Notes: a model not told the origin generated them from the sequence alone. A stretch of 64,000 nucleotides of DNA from Chelativorans sp. (GCF_031180965.1 NZ_JAPSLH010000007.1:121826-185825); one strand, 5' to 3'; positions 27,807-38,499 are shown, counted from the stretch's first letter. Made by a program: numbers and translations.

Positions 27807-28134
27807 CGGCCTTCTCCGCATAGATGCCCAGCGGGTCCGGCGCGACGAACTCCTCCTCGTAGCGCCGGCTCATCACGAAGCGGGCAAAGGCTACCGTCGC
27901 CAGGAACCCGACCAGCCCGAGCGCAATCGCGATGTCGAGATAGAGCGTATAGCCGGTGCGGATGCCGATCACGGCAATGAAGCCTATAGCGATCGCCACC
28001 AGCATGTCGAGCCCGACCACCCGGTCCGGCAAAGCCGGTCCGCGCAGGACGCGCACCACCGTCAGCAGGAAGGAAAGGCTCAATATACCCAGCGCGGCAA
28101 GCTCGGCAAATGCAAGGAATCCCTCTCCGGTCAT
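27799..28134 (-). CDS. mnhF: Na+(K+)/H+ antiporter subunit F (MnhF/PhaF)
   Basis: This 111-residue protein has three membrane helices, including the MrpF motif [24 protein letters not shown]. The start at MTGEGFLAF overlaps the mnhE stop by four bases (ATGA). The C-terminal tail ([20 protein letters not shown]) is acidic and cytoplasmic. The longer track ORF includes an unrelated frame upstream. Confidence 0.93.
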   Translation of the reverse strand: MTGEGFLAFAELAALGILSLSFLLTVVRVLRGPALPDRVVGLDMLVAIAIGFIAVIGIRTGYTLYLDIAIALGLVGFLATVAFARFVMSRRYEEEFVAPDPLGIYAEKADD

Positions 28135-28604
28135 CGAAACGCCTCCATGATCCTGCGCTCGAAACCCTCGGCGATGTCCTTGCGCAGCTGCTCCACATCG
28201 GCGCAGTCGAGGGCGTGCACGTAGAGCAGCTTGCGGTCCTCCGACACGTCCACCGAGAGCGTGCCGGGCGTCAGGGTGATCATATTTGCCAGAAGGGTGA
28301 TCTCGAAGTCGCGGTCGACGGTGAGCGGGTAGGAGAAGATGCCCGGCCGCAGTTCCATGCGTGGCGAAAGCACCAGCATCGCGACGCGCCAAGCGGAAAG
28401 GACGAGCTCGTAAAGGAAAAGGCAGGTCAGCGCGATGATCTTGCTGGAGCGGCGGAAATAGCCGAGCGAGCCGACCTGCTCCCGGATGAGATAGAGCGCG
28501 ACCGCGCCGAGTACGAGGCCGAAGATCATGTTGGCGAGGGACAGGGAACCGGTCACCGCGGTCCAGACCAGCGCCAGAAGCAGGTTCATCAGCGGGAGCC
28601 TCAT
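28131..28604 (-). CDS. mnhE: Na+(K+)/H+ antiporter subunit E (MnhE/PhaE)
   Basis: This 157-residue subunit starts at [19 protein letters not shown]. It has N-terminal helices, then the MrpE pattern [19 protein letters not shown] and [28 protein letters not shown]. Both ends overlap neighbouring genes by four bases (mnhD upstream, mnhF downstream), showing strong translational coupling. Confidence 0.93.
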   Translation of the reverse strand: MRLPLMNLLLALVWTAVTGSLSLANMIFGLVLGAVALYLIREQVGSLGYFRRSSKIIALTCLFLYELVLSAWRVAMLVLSPRMELRPGIFSYPLTVDRDFEITLLANMITLTPGTLSVDVSEDRKLLYVHALDCADVEQLRKDIAEGFERRIMEAFR

Positions 28605-30166
28605 GGCCGCGCGCCCTCCGGGAACACCGTATCGATATAGGCCGAGGCATCGAGGATGCCGGCTGCGGCACGTTCCGCGAGCTCGATCACAGGCTGGGGA
28701 TAGACGCCCATGAAGAGCATCGGCAGTGCCAGCGCAGCGAGCGCCAGATACCCCAGAAGCGGGGTCGTCGATGCCGCCGCCATGGGCGCTGCATCGGCCC
28801 TTTCCCGCCAGATGGCGAGGATGAAGACACGGCCCAGGGCAAGCGTGGTGAGGAATCCCGTGGCAAGCACGGCTAAGGCAAGCCATGGCTGGCCGACGTC
28901 CAGCGAGGCGCGCACCAGCATCACCTTCGGCCACAGGCCGGAAGCGGGCGGCAGGCCGGCCGCCGAAAGCATCAGCAGGAGCGCGAAGGCAGCGATCATG
29001 GGATGGGCGGAATAAAGCCCCGAAAGCGTGCGCAGCGAATAGCTGCCGCCGATGCCGTTCATGACGCCGGCGAGCAGATAGAGCGCCGCCATGACGATCA
29101 TCGAATGGAAGGCATAGAAGATGCTGCCGGCCAGCCCCTCGGCGCTTCCCAGGGCGAGCCCCGCCAGCATGATGCCGACGCTGGATATGACGACGAAGCC
29201 CAGCACGCGGCGCAGGTCCGTCTGCGACAGCGCGCCCATGATGCCGATGACCATGGTGCCGGCCGCCACCCAGGCGATCACACCGGAAAGGATGGCGCGC
29301 TCCGGCGGGAACAGCATCACGAGCGTTCGCAGGAGCGCGTAGACACCCACCTTGGTCAGGACGCCGCCGAACAGCGCGGCGGTCACGATGCGCGGGGTGT
29401 GATAGGAGGCCGGCAGCCAGAAATTCACCGGAAAGGCCGCCGCCTTCATACCGAAGGCGAGCAGGAAGAACATCGCTAAGGTCGTCAGAGGCGCGGCCTC
29501 GCGCACGCTGTCGGCCTTGCGCGCGATGTCGGCCATGTTGAGCGTGCCGAAGACGCCGTAGAGCAGCGCGGTGGCGGTCAGGAAGAATGTCGTGCCGATC
29601 AGGTTGAGGATGGCATATTTCGTCGTGCCGTCGAGCTGGCGATGCTCGGAGCCCAGCACCAGCAGCCCGAAGGAGGAGATGAGGAAGACCTCGAACCAGA
29701 CATAGAGGTTGAAGATGTCGCCGGTGAGGAAGGAGCCGCTGACGCCGGCCATCATCAGCATGAGGAAAGGATAAAAGCCGTAGCGCCGCCCGATCGTGCC
29801 GATATCGGTGGTCGAGTAAAACGCGCAGACCAGCGCCACGAGCGTTGCCACCAGCGAAAGCGATGCGCCGAGGATGTCCGCCGTGAAGGAGATGCCGAAG
29901 GGCGGCAGCCAGCGCCCCATGGTCATCACCACCGGCCCCTCATCGAGAATGCGCGCAAGCAGCAGCATGTTGCCGACCAAAGTGGCGGCCAGTCCCGCCA
30001 GCGCCACGCCGGCCTGCGGCTTGGTCTCATGGCGGAACATGAGCAGCACCGCACCCACCAGCAGCGGGATCACCACTGGCGCCACGACGAGCCAGTCGGC
30101 CGCGCCGGTGGGGGCAAGCACCATGGCGCGCGACAGATCAATTGCTTCGGTTGCTCCAACGGCCAT
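28601..30166 (-). CDS. mnhD: Na+(K+)/H+ antiporter subunit D (MnhD/PhaD)
   Basis: This ~521-residue proton-pumping-type subunit is related to complex I NuoM/NuoN, with about 14 membrane helices. Key features are the conserved glutamate in [18 protein letters not shown], the lysine region [41 protein letters not shown], and [19 protein letters not shown] used the ATG at 30166; an internal Met 14 codons later is possible. It begins 5 nt after mnhC. Confidence 0.93.
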   Translation of the reverse strand: MAVGATEAIDLSRAMVLAPTGAADWLVVAPVVIPLLVGAVLLMFRHETKPQAGVALAGLAATLVGNMLLLARILDEGPVVMTMGRWLPPFGISFTADILGASLSLVATLVALVCAFYSTTDIGTIGRRYGFYPFLMLMMAGVSGSFLTGDIFNLYVWFEVFLISSFGLLVLGSEHRQLDGTTKYAILNLIGTTFFLTATALLYGVFGTLNMADIARKADSVREAAPLTTLAMFFLLAFGMKAAAFPVNFWLPASYHTPRIVTAALFGGVLTKVGVYALLRTLVMLFPPERAILSGVIAWVAAGTMVIGIMGALSQTDLRRVLGFVVISSVGIMLAGLALGSAEGLAGSIFYAFHSMIVMAALYLLAGVMNGIGGSYSLRTLSGLYSAHPMIAAFALLLMLSAAGLPPASGLWPKVMLVRASLDVGQPWLALAVLATGFLTTLALGRVFILAIWRERADAAPMAAASTTPLLGYLALAALALPMLFMGVYPQPVIELAERAAAGILDASAYIDTVFPEGARP

Positions 30167-30171
30167 GTCGC

Positions 30172-30549
30172 TCAGTACCCCAGCGGCGGAAGCTCTTCGC
30201 CCTCGGGCTCGGCGACCCGCATGCCGTCCGTGTCGTCGGTGCCGAGTTCCTGATAGGTGCGGAAAGCAAGCACGAGCAGGAAGGCGAAGAAGGAGAAGGA
30301 GATGACGATGGCCGTCAGGATCAGCGCCTGCGGCAGCGGATTGGCCGTGACCCCGGCCGGCACGTCGAGATCGACCGGGATGATCGGCGGAACCTCGCGC
30401 ACCACCCGGCCCATGGTGAAAATGGTGAGGTTCACCGCGTTGCCGAAGATGGTGATGCCGAGGAGAATACGGATGATGTGTCTCGAGAGCATCAGATAGA
30501 TGGCAACGGCAAAGAATATGCCGACCACCACGGCCAGGATCGCTTCCAT
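30172..30549 (-). CDS. mnhC: Na+(K+)/H+ antiporter subunit C (MnhC/PhaC)
   Basis: This 125-residue NuoK-like subunit has three membrane helices and the MrpC motif RHIIRILLGITIFGNAVNLTIFTMG, then DPLPQALILTAIVIS-type helix three (NPLPQALILTAIVISFSFFAFL). The start overlaps the mnhB stop by one base. It ends in an acidic cytoplasmic tail. Confidence 0.94.
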   Translation of the reverse strand: MEAILAVVVGIFFAVAIYLMLSRHIIRILLGITIFGNAVNLTIFTMGRVVREVPPIIPVDLDVPAGVTANPLPQALILTAIVISFSFFAFLLVLAFRTYQELGTDDTDGMRVAEPEGEELPPLGY

Positions 30550-30968
30550 CAGGCGTGCTCCCTTTCCTCGAGCGCCAGTGCGATGGAGGTGATCGAGCCC
30601 AGCACGACAAAATAGACGCCAATATCGAAAAGGATCACGGTCGAAAAATCGACCGGTAGGCCCAACAGGTCGATGGTGGTCCAGAGTCCGGTCAGGAAGG
30701 GCACGTCGAAGAACAGGGACACGACCCCGGACGTAGCCGAGACCAGAAGCCCGAAGGCGGAGATCGCCATCGGGTGAAAGTAAAGCGCGCGCCGCACGGG
30801 AGAGACGCCGCAGGCGATTCCGTAGATGGCGAATGCGGAGGCGGCGATCAGCCCGCCTATGAAGCCGCCGCCCGGCTCGTTGTGGCCGCGCAGGAGGACG
30901 AATATGGAAAAGAGCACCATCAGGGCCGTGAGGTATGGCGCCGTGGTGCGGAAGATCAGGGTGCGCAT
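30549..30968 (-). CDS. mnhB: Na+(K+)/H+ antiporter subunit B (MnhB)
   Basis: This 139-residue subunit has four membrane helices and the MrpB motif [25 protein letters not shown], then [20 protein letters not shown]. It is encoded separately from mnhA, one nucleotide after its stop. This corresponds to a group-1 Mrp layout with seven separate genes rather than the fused A/B form found in some rhizobial pha operons. Confidence 0.93.
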   Translation of the reverse strand: MRTLIFRTTAPYLTALMVLFSIFVLLRGHNEPGGGFIGGLIAASAFAIYGIACGVSPVRRALYFHPMAISAFGLLVSATSGVVSLFFDVPFLTGLWTTIDLLGLPVDFSTVILFDIGVYFVVLGSITSIALALEEREHA

Positions 30969-30969
30969 C

Positions 30970-33312
30970 TCAGTCCCTCCCCGCCGGCTTGGCCGCGGGC
31001 TTGCCCGCCTGGATGCGCACCAGCGCCAGGATGGCGAGCCCGGCGATCATCACCACCGCGATCTCGCCGAGCGTGTCGAGGCCACGGAAATCGACGATGA
31101 TGACGTTCACGATGTTTCGCCCATGGGCGATCACGCGAGCGTTTTCCGCGAAGAAGTCGCTGAGCGCGAGATCGAAGGGCAGCTGGCTCACGCGAAGGAG
31201 CAGCAGCCCCAGCGCCGTGCCGCACAGCGCCGCGACAGAAACGTCTAGGGTCCTTTGCCCGAGCGGGCGGTGGTCCGCCGGCGAAAGCCTCAGCCGGGTC
31301 ATCACCAGCGCGAGGATGACAACGGAAAGCGTCTCCACCATGAACTGGGTGAAGGACAGATCCGGCGCGCCCAGCAGCATGAAAAGCAGGGCAACGGCAA
31401 AGCCCTGGATGCCCAATGAGACGATCGCCGTCAGCCGATCGCGCGCATAGACCACGGCGGCAAGGCCGATCAGGGCAATGACGAGAACCGTCCACTCGTA
31501 AAAGCGCAGGGGGACAAAGACCGGCCAGGACGGCAGTTCGCCAAACCTGATCATCGGCACCAGCAGGGACAGCGCAAGCGCGATGAAGGTCGCGGTCATA
31601 TAGATGTCCAGACGACCGTTCTGCACGATGCGCGTGACGAAGACGGACAGGCGGATGGTGCCGCGCACGAACTGGTCGAAGCCTCTGTCCGGCCCCCATC
31701 CGATGGCGGCGAGCAGCCGCGCCATCGCATGGCGCGCCGGATCGAGCGTCAGATAGGCGCCGATGCCGAGGACGATGGTCACGGCGGAAAGGAGAAGCGG
31801 CAGGCCGATATGGGGGACAACCGAAATGGCGATCTCCACCGGCCTGCCGGTCACCGCGCTCGCCATCGGGCTCGACAGGAAATAGTGGCTGAAGCCGGAA
31901 AACAGCGCCGCAAGCAGCCCCGCCGCCGCAAGCACCACCGGCCCCAGCCAGAGGAGGACCGGCCCCTCATGGGCGTGTCTCGGCGTCTCCACCGTCTCGC
32001 CGGTGAAAGGTCTCAGGCCGACCGCAAAGCCGATGGCGAACATCAGCGCGTTGCCGATCAGCGAGACGGCGGTGAAAAAGAGGCTCCAGCTGCCGCCGGT
32101 GCCGATACCCGCATAGATCTCCTCCTTGGCCAGGAAACCGAAGAAGGGCGGCAGCCCGCCCATGGACATGGCGGCGAGGAGGGCGGCGGCAAAGGTGATC
32201 GGCATCGCACGCCGCAGGCCGCCGAGCTTCGTCAGATCGCGTGTGCCCGTCTCGTGGTCGACGGCGCCGGCGACCATGAAGAGCGCGCCCTTGAACATGG
32301 AATGGGCAATGAGGTAGAGCACCGCCGCTTCGACCGCGACCTCCGATCCGAAGCCGGTCAGCATGACGAGCAGCCCGAGCGAGGCGACGGTCGTATAGGC
32401 GAGCATCAGCTTCAAGTCCGTCTGGCGCACCGCCAGAAGCGTGCCGACGATCAGCGTCGTCCCCCCGAAGACCGGCAGGACCGTTTCCCAGAGCGCCGTC
32501 TCCCCCATCACCGGGTTGAGCCGCATGAGGAGATAGACGCCCGCCTTCACCATGGTCGCCGAATGCAGATAGGCGGAGACCGGCGTCGGCGCCTCCATCG
32601 CGTTGGGCAGCCAGAAGTGGAACGGGAACTGCGCCGACTTCGTGAAAGCGCCCCCGAGCACCAGGAGAAGAGCCGCAAGATAGAGCGGCGCCTCGCGCAG
32701 CCCGTCGCCCACCTGAAGCAGCGCCGACAGGGAGTTGGCCCCGGTGGCGTTCCGGATTACCAGCAGCCCTGCCAATAAGGACAGCCCGCCGGCGCCAGTA
32801 ACGATCAGCGCCTGGAGCGCGGCGCGCCGCGCCGCCTCGCGCCCATGATCGAAGCCGATCAGCAGGAACGAGGCGATCGAGGTCAGCTCCCAGAAGACGA
32901 AGAGCATCAGGAAGGAGTCGGCCACCACCAGCCCCTGCATCGCCCCCATGAACATCAGGATGAAGGAGAAGAAGCGGCCCTGCTGCCGGTGGCCTTTGAG
33001 ATAGCCGCCCGAATAGAGGACGATCAGCGTCCCGATGCCTGAAATCAGCAGCGCGAAAGTGAGGGAAAGCCCGTCCAGGTACCAGGAGAAGTCGACATCA
33101 AGGCTGTCGATCCAGGAATAACCCCCGCCCACCGCATCGCCAGCCGCAATCGCGCCGAGAAAGCCGGCGAAGTGGACGAACAGGAAGACTGGTACAAGGG
33201 CGAGCACCCAAGCTGCGTTATGGCCGAGAGCACGGGTGAGAAAGGGAGCGGCGGCGGCGCCGGCAAAGGGCAGGATCAGCGCAACAAAAGTCAGCCACTG
33301 CCCGTCCGCCAT
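30970..33312 (-). CDS. mnhA: Na+(K+)/H+ antiporter subunit A (MnhA/PhaA)
   Basis: This is the 780-residue large subunit of the Mrp complex. The NuoL-like core contains [55 protein letters not shown] and [14 protein letters not shown]. The C-terminal extension carries MbhD/MbhE-like helices ([35 protein letters not shown]). It begins the operon and faces msrB across a 205-nt gap. The Mrp complex supports sodium and alkali tolerance and pH homeostasis. Confidence 0.95.
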   Translation of the reverse strand: MADGQWLTFVALILPFAGAAAAPFLTRALGHNAAWVLALVPVFLFVHFAGFLGAIAAGDAVGGGYSWIDSLDVDFSWYLDGLSLTFALLISGIGTLIVLYSGGYLKGHRQQGRFFSFILMFMGAMQGLVVADSFLMLFVFWELTSIASFLLIGFDHGREAARRAALQALIVTGAGGLSLLAGLLVIRNATGANSLSALLQVGDGLREAPLYLAALLLVLGGAFTKSAQFPFHFWLPNAMEAPTPVSAYLHSATMVKAGVYLLMRLNPVMGETALWETVLPVFGGTTLIVGTLLAVRQTDLKLMLAYTTVASLGLLVMLTGFGSEVAVEAAVLYLIAHSMFKGALFMVAGAVDHETGTRDLTKLGGLRRAMPITFAAALLAAMSMGGLPPFFGFLAKEEIYAGIGTGGSWSLFFTAVSLIGNALMFAIGFAVGLRPFTGETVETPRHAHEGPVLLWLGPVVLAAAGLLAALFSGFSHYFLSSPMASAVTGRPVEIAISVVPHIGLPLLLSAVTIVLGIGAYLTLDPARHAMARLLAAIGWGPDRGFDQFVRGTIRLSVFVTRIVQNGRLDIYMTATFIALALSLLVPMIRFGELPSWPVFVPLRFYEWTVLVIALIGLAAVVYARDRLTAIVSLGIQGFAVALLFMLLGAPDLSFTQFMVETLSVVILALVMTRLRLSPADHRPLGQRTLDVSVAALCGTALGLLLLRVSQLPFDLALSDFFAENARVIAHGRNIVNVIIVDFRGLDTLGEIAVVMIAGLAILALVRIQAGKPAAKPAGRD

Positions 33313-33517
33313 AGGTTCCCCTTAGCCGTCATTGCGCCCCTTGAGCCAGGACACGCTTTGTATCCATCTGATCGAGGTCGTGACATAGACGTTCAAATCC
33401 CCTCGGGCAAGGCGAGTGCGTCAAGAGGCCATCTCCGCGTGCTGCGACAGTGCGGCGCCGGGGGCTGCAAACCGGACCGACAAGGCCTAAATAAGGGCAA
33501 TCGGAATGGAGAAGATC

Positions 33518-33925
33518 ATGGCTGGCGAGAGACGACTGAAAGTTCAGAAGTCCGATGATGAATGGCGCCGGGAGCTCACCCCCGAGCAGTACCACATCAC
33601 GCGCAAGCACGGCACGGAACGCGCATTCACCGGCCCCTACTGGGACAATAAGCAAAAGGGTCTTTATCGCTGCGTTGCCTGCGGAAGGCCGCTTTTCACG
33701 TCAGAGACCAAATATGATTCAGGCACAGGCTGGCCGAGCTTCTACGCGCCGGTTGAGGAGGATGCGGTGAGCCTGCACAAGGACCGGTCGTGGTTCGTGA
33801 CACGCACGGAGGTGCGCTGCGCCGACTGCGATTCCCATCTGGGCCACGTCTTCGAAGACGGCCCGGCCCCGACCGGCCTGCGCTACTGCATGAACGGCCA
33901 CGCCCTGAAATTCGACGAAGGCTGA
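33518..33925 (+). CDS. msrB: Peptide-methionine (R)-S-oxide reductase MsrB
   Basis: This 135-residue MsrB has zinc-binding pairs CVACG and [23 protein letters not shown], and the catalytic Cys in [13 protein letters not shown]. It reduces methionine-R-sulfoxide in proteins with thioredoxin. The start at MAGERRLKV has GGAGAAGATC immediately upstream as ribosome-binding site; an in-frame ATG four codons upstream is an alternative. It is divergent from the Mrp operon. Confidence 0.95.
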   Translation: MAGERRLKVQKSDDEWRRELTPEQYHITRKHGTERAFTGPYWDNKQKGLYRCVACGRPLFTSETKYDSGTGWPSFYAPVEEDAVSLHKDRSWFVTRTEVRCADCDSHLGHVFEDGPAPTGLRYCMNGHALKFDEG

Positions 33926-34038
33926 TCTGGCCTTCGCAATACCAAACCGCACAAGCCGATCTCTCAACACCGCCGGCTGCCGTCACCGGCGGCGAAGGAA
34001 ATGGTGCCATGTTCCGGAAGTTCCAGGAGTACCCATCC

Positions 34039-36141
34039 ATGCTTGCTAGGTTCGAGTTCCCGTCCATCCCCGCGCCGATCGCCGAGAAGCGCCCGCGCCA
34101 GGACACGCGCCACGGCATCACGCGGACCGACGAATATGGCTGGCTGCGGGCGGAAAACTGGCAGGAGGTGCTCAGGAACCCGGCGGCGCTCGCCGCCGAT
34201 ATCCGCGCCCATCTGGAGGCCGAGAACGCCTATCAGAAGGCAATGATGGCGGAAACGGAGGAGATCCAGAAGCTGCTCTTCGCCGAGATGAAAGGCCGCA
34301 TCAAGGAGGACGACAGCTCCGTGCCGATGAAGGACGGGCCCTTCGCCTATGGCAGCGCCTATCGGGAGGGCGGCGAACATCCGCGGTTCTTCCGCACGGC
34401 GCGCGAGGGCGGCGAGGAAGAAATCCTCCTGGACGGCGACGTGGAAGCGGAGGGGAAAAGCTATTTCAATATCGGCGGAATCAGCCACTCGCCCGACCAC
34501 CGCTACCTCCTCTGGAGCAGCGACGACAAGGGATCGGAATATTTCGCCCTGCGCATCCGCGATCTCGCGTCCCGGCGCGACCTTGAGGAGCGGATCGAAG
34601 GATCGAGCGGCTCCGGCACCTTCACGGCCGACTCGCGCGGGTTTTACTATGCGAGGATCGACGACAATCACCGGCCGTCGAAGATTTTCTTTCATGCGCT
34701 GGGTGCCGATCCCGCCGCGGACCGGCTCGTTTACGAGGAAACGGACCCGGGCTATTTCATGAGCGTGTTCGGCAGCCGCCTGGACGACTGGATATTCATC
34801 AGGATCCACGATCACGAGACCAGCGAATATCGCATCCTGCCGGCGAACCACCCCGAGGCCGCGCCCCGCATCGTCGCGCCGCGGCAGCCTGGCGTGCTCT
34901 ACGACATCGAGCCCGCGGGCGAGGAGTTCTTCATCCTGACCAATCGTGACGGCGCCAAGGATTTCAAGATCATGACCGCGCCGGCGGCCGATCCTTCGCC
35001 CGCCAACTGGCGCGAGCTCGTACCGCACGAGCCGGGGCGGCTGATCATGTCAATTCTCGCCTTCCGGGACTTCCTCGTCCGGCTCGAGCGCTGGGAGGGC
35101 CTGCCGCGCATCGTCGTGCGCGAGCGCGCCACGGGCGAGGAACACGTCATCGCCTTCCCGGAGGAGACCTATTCGCTCGGCCTTTACGGCTCCTACGAAT
35201 ATGACACGGACGTCTTCCGCTTCTCCTATTCCTCGATGACCACGCCGGCTCAGGAATTCGACTACAATATGCGCACGCGCGAGCGCGTGCTCCTGAAGAC
35301 GCAGGAAGTCCCCTCCGGCCACAACCCGGAAGACTATGTCACGCGCCGCCTGATGGCGCCGGCGCCCGACGGCGAACTCGTCCCCATCTCGCTCGTCCAT
35401 CGGCGCGGTCTGCCGCTCGACGGCTCGGCTCCCTGCCTGCTCTATGGCTACGGCGCGTATGGGGCAACGATCAGCGCCTCCTTCCGCACCAATTGCCTGT
35501 CCCTTGTCGACCGGGGCTTCGTCTATGCCATCGCCCACATCCGCGGCGGCAAGGACAAGGGTTTCTCCTGGTATGACGACGGCAAGCGGGAGAAGAAGCA
35601 GAACACCTTCACCGACTTCATTGCCTGCGGCCGGCACCTGGTCGAACTCGGCTATACCAGCCACGACAGGCTCATCGCCGAAGGGGGCTCGGCCGGTGGG
35701 ATGCTGATCGGCGCCGTCGCCAATATGGCGCCAAGGGATTTCTGCGCACTTGTGGCGGCGGTGCCTTTTGTCGACGTGCTCAACACAATGCTCGACGAGA
35801 CGCTGCCGCTCACGCCGCCCGAATGGCCGGAATGGGGCAACCCGATCGCCAGCAAGCGCGATTATGAGACAATCGCCGCCTATTCGCCCTACGACAATAT
35901 CCGCGACCAGGCCTATCCGGCGATCCTTGCGCTGGCGGGTCTCACCGACCCGCGCGTGACCTATTGGGAGCCGGCCAAATGGGTGGCGCGCCTGCGCGAC
36001 CACAATACCGGGCGCAATCCCATCCTCCTGCGCGTCAACCTGGAAGCCGGCCATGCCGGCGCCTCCGGCCGGTTCTCACGCCTGGAGGAAACGGCGCTCA
36101 GCTACGCCTTCATGCTGAAGGTGGTGGGGAAGATGCAGTAG
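34039..36141 (+). CDS. ptrB: Oligopeptidase B (S9A family serine peptidase)
   Basis: This 700-residue protein has a beta-propeller N-terminal domain (DTRHGITRTDEYGWLRAENWQE, IKEDDSSVPMKDGPFAYGS) and a C-terminal alpha/beta-hydrolase catalytic domain. The nucleophile is Ser in EGGSAGGMLIGAVA (near residue 550), with the acid in AGLTDPRVTYWEPAKW and the base His in LEAGHAGASGRFS. It cuts short peptides after basic residues. AGGAG lies 9 nt before the chosen ATG; another in-frame ATG at 34009 (MFRKFQEYPS) is also possible. Confidence 0.93.
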   Translation: MLARFEFPSIPAPIAEKRPRQDTRHGITRTDEYGWLRAENWQEVLRNPAALAADIRAHLEAENAYQKAMMAETEEIQKLLFAEMKGRIKEDDSSVPMKDGPFAYGSAYREGGEHPRFFRTAREGGEEEILLDGDVEAEGKSYFNIGGISHSPDHRYLLWSSDDKGSEYFALRIRDLASRRDLEERIEGSSGSGTFTADSRGFYYARIDDNHRPSKIFFHALGADPAADRLVYEETDPGYFMSVFGSRLDDWIFIRIHDHETSEYRILPANHPEAAPRIVAPRQPGVLYDIEPAGEEFFILTNRDGAKDFKIMTAPAADPSPANWRELVPHEPGRLIMSILAFRDFLVRLERWEGLPRIVVRERATGEEHVIAFPEETYSLGLYGSYEYDTDVFRFSYSSMTTPAQEFDYNMRTRERVLLKTQEVPSGHNPEDYVTRRLMAPAPDGELVPISLVHRRGLPLDGSAPCLLYGYGAYGATISASFRTNCLSLVDRGFVYAIAHIRGGKDKGFSWYDDGKREKKQNTFTDFIACGRHLVELGYTSHDRLIAEGGSAGGMLIGAVANMAPRDFCALVAAVPFVDVLNTMLDETLPLTPPEWPEWGNPIASKRDYETIAAYSPYDNIRDQAYPAILALAGLTDPRVTYWEPAKWVARLRDHNTGRNPILLRVNLEAGHAGASGRFSRLEETALSYAFMLKVVGKMQ

Positions 36142-36215
36142 GGCAGTAGGGCGAAACCACGAGACTTGCCGGTCGTCTAGACGATTAGACAATTCAGGCG
36201 GAGAACCGGAATTCC

Positions 36216-37136
36216 CTATTGCTCATTCCCTTGTTCCTCCACCGCAGGCACCGCCTTCAGATAGGCAGCGATGGCCTCCCGGTCCTCGGCCGGAAGACGG
36301 GCCATATTCTTCTGCACGGGGACCATCGAGCCGCCGACGGAATCGAAATCCGGCGTGAAGCCGCTTTCCAGATAGTAGGCAATGTCGCCTTCCGACCAGG
36401 AGCCGATGCCCCCGCCTGGCGTGATGTTGGGCACCCGGCCCTCCCCTTCGAAAGCGTCCCCGCCGGCAAGCCACTGATCGTATTTCAGGCCGCCGACGAA
36501 ATCGCGCGGCGTATGGCACTCGCCGCAATGGCCGGGCCCTTCGACCAGATAGCGGCCGCGCACCACTGATTCAGACGCGTTCGCGTCCAACGCGATGACC
36601 GGTTCCGGATGCATGTAGAGGCGCTTCCAAAGGCCGAGGCCACGCCGCAGCGTGAAGGGGAAGGAAAGAGTATGGTCGGGCGCGCGCTCGGCGACCGGCG
36701 GCAGCGTCTTTATGAAGGCGAAGAGATCGATGACGTCCTGCGGCTCCATGCGGGCGTAGGACGTATAGGGAAAGGCGGGATAGTAGTGCTCTCCGTCCGG
36801 CGAGACGCCGCGCAGCATGGCGTTGGCGAAATCCGCCTCGCTCCAGGCGCCGATCCCGTTCTCCGGGTCCGGCGAGATATTGGGGGCGATGAAGGTGCCG
36901 AACTCCGTCTCCAGCGCCCCGCCGCCGCCAAGTTGCAGCTCAGTCGCGCCTTCGCCGGGTGCTGTATGGCAGGAGGCGCAGCCGCCCGCGAAAAAGAAGC
37001 GTTCGCCGCGCGCGGGGTCGCCAGGCTGCAGGCCGGAAAGAGCCGACCCGTCGAGCAGTTCCGGCTCGGTCAAGAACCAGAACGCCGCGCCCGCCACGAT
37101 GATGGCGGCCGCCAGGATGAGCAGGACGCGGCGCAT
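36216..37136 (-). CDS. Diheme c-type cytochrome
   Basis: This 306-residue protein starts with a membrane anchor or signal (VLLILAAAIIVAGAAFWFL) and has two heme sites, CASCH (near residue 55) and CGECH (near residue 203). Axial Met candidates are in the IGSWSEGDIAYYL and GGSMVPV segments. The two-domain form resembles cytochrome subunits of membrane-bound dehydrogenases, but no dehydrogenase lies next to it. It is 6 nt downstream of a cytochrome c' gene in the same operon. It depends on the Ccm system encoded at 7.7-11.7 kb. Confidence 0.9.
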   Translation of the reverse strand: MRRVLLILAAAIIVAGAAFWFLTEPELLDGSALSGLQPGDPARGERFFFAGGCASCHTAPGEGATELQLGGGGALETEFGTFIAPNISPDPENGIGAWSEADFANAMLRGVSPDGEHYYPAFPYTSYARMEPQDVIDLFAFIKTLPPVAERAPDHTLSFPFTLRRGLGLWKRLYMHPEPVIALDANASESVVRGRYLVEGPGHCGECHTPRDFVGGLKYDQWLAGGDAFEGEGRVPNITPGGGIGSWSEGDIAYYLESGFTPDFDSVGGSMVPVQKNMARLPAEDREAIAAYLKAVPAVEEQGNEQ

Positions 37137-37142
37137 CGTGCC

Positions 37143-37592
37143 TTAATTCTGGACGCGGAAGTCCTCGTGACAGGAGCTGCAGTTGGAGAGCACCGGCGTC
37201 ACCGCCGCCTGGAAAGCGGCAAGGTCTGCCGGGCCTTGGCGACCTGCGGCCTGCATGGCCGCGGCGGCGTCGGTCTGGAACTTGGCGACCGCCTGCTGGA
37301 ACGCTTCGGGATTCTCCCAGATCGCCGGCGCGGCGGTGGTGTTGCCGCCCGTCTGCGACCCCTCGGGGAAGAAATCGCCCAGTGCCATGGCGGAGGCGTT
37401 GAAATTCGCGATCGCCGCCCTGGCGACGGCGGGATTGTATTCGAGTTCGCCCTTCATCATGGCGCCGGAGACCGCCGCTGCGGCCGCATTGGCCTGCATC
37501 AGCGCCTTGCGCACTGAAATGGGATCATCGGCGGCGGTCACCGCCGCGGTGGACAGAAGGACGGCAGCGAAGGAAAGCACGACTTTCTTCAT
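37143..37592 (-). CDS. Class II cytochrome c (cytochrome c' type)
   Basis: This 149-residue protein has a signal peptide (MKKVVLSFAAVLLSTAAVTAA) and a single heme motif CSSCHEDFRVQN at the extreme C-terminus, the arrangement of four-helix-bundle cytochrome c'. Helices such as VRKALMQANAAAAAVSGAMMKGE support this. Cytochrome c' proteins bind NO or CO in some bacteria or act as electron carriers. It precedes the diheme cytochrome, a plausible electron-transfer pair. Confidence 0.92.
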   Translation of the reverse strand: MKKVVLSFAAVLLSTAAVTAADDPISVRKALMQANAAAAAVSGAMMKGELEYNPAVARAAIANFNASAMALGDFFPEGSQTGGNTTAAPAIWENPEAFQQAVAKFQTDAAAAMQAAGRQGPADLAAFQAAVTPVLSNCSSCHEDFRVQN

Positions 37593-37752
37593 GTGCGAAG
37601 CTCCAAGAATTCCCCTGCGCCACCATAGTCGCGATTTCGGCCGCGGCCATTGGGAATCTTGGCGTCCTTCGATCACGCTTTCGTGAGTAAGTCCTTCATT
37701 CGGTTGGAATGTTTCCGACCGGCGGGTGAGCGCGTCCACGCGCATCCATGAG

Positions 37753-37779
37753 AAAACCCGGCCTTCCGGCCGGGTTTCT
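37753..37779 (-). terminator. Rho-independent terminator downstream of sod gene
   Basis: On the minus strand, AACCCGGCC and GGCCGGGTT form a perfect stem with a short GGAA-type loop, followed by TTTTC. It lies 23 nt past the superoxide dismutase stop codon and upstream of the cytochrome c' gene, separating the two transcription units. Confidence 0.8.
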
Positions 37780-37801
37780 TCAGGTCGTCTGGCCTACCGG
37801 G

Positions 37802-38404
37802 CTAGCCGCGTGCCTGCTCATACATTTCCAGGACATGGTCCCAGTTGATGAGGTTGTCGACGAAGGCTTCCAGATATTTCTGCCGCGCATTGCGGTAGTC
37901 GATATAGTAGGAATGTTCCCACACATCGACGCCGAGGATCGGCGTGCCGCCATGGACGAGCGGGTTCTCGCCATTCGGCGTCTTCATGATCTCGAGCTTG
38001 CCGTTCTTCACCGCCAGCCAGGCCCAGCCGGAGCCGAACTGCGTCATGCCGGCCTGCACGAAATCGGCGCGGAACTTGTCATAGCCGCCGAGATCGCTGT
38101 CAATGGCGGTCTGCAGCGCGCCGGGCAGGCTCTTGCCGCCGCCGCCCTTCTTCATCCATTTCCAGAAATGGATGTGGTTGTAGTGCTGGCCGGCATTGTT
38201 GAAGAGGGGCTGGTTCTTGCCATAGGACTGCTTGACGATCTCCTCCACCGAGAGATTGTCCATCCCGGCCTCGGCCGCCAGCTTGTTGCCGGTGTCCACA
38301 TAGGCCTTGTGGTGCTTGTCGTGATGGAATTCCAGCGTTTCCCGCGACATGTAAGGCTGCAGCGCCTCATAGTCATAGGGCAGGTCCGGCAGTTCAAAGG
38401 CCAT
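37802..38404 (-). CDS. sodB: Superoxide dismutase, Fe/Mn family
   Basis: This 200-residue SOD starts at MAFELPDLPYDYEALQPYMS. Metal ligands are visible as His in LEFHHDKHHKAYV, His in HYNHIHFWKWM, and Asp and His in DVWEHSYYIDYRN. The signature GSGWAWLAV is present. It removes superoxide in the cytoplasm. The Fe or Mn preference cannot be read confidently. It is a single-gene unit with its own terminator. Confidence 0.96.
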   Translation of the reverse strand: MAFELPDLPYDYEALQPYMSRETLEFHHDKHHKAYVDTGNKLAAEAGMDNLSVEEIVKQSYGKNQPLFNNAGQHYNHIHFWKWMKKGGGGKSLPGALQTAIDSDLGGYDKFRADFVQAGMTQFGSGWAWLAVKNGKLEIMKTPNGENPLVHGGTPILGVDVWEHSYYIDYRNARQKYLEAFVDNLINWDHVLEMYEQARG

Positions 38405-38499
38405 GTTGGTCTCCCTCAAAAACAGTGGTTGGAATACACAATCCCAGATGGGGTGCGGGACCGGTTTTGGCAACAGCGCCGCGGCGCCCTCTTAGCAGG

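Noticed and set aside
31729-32778. 349-residue plus-strand ORF over mnhA
   Set aside because: Highly charged antisense reading with no protein-family pattern; mnhA on the minus strand explains the region.
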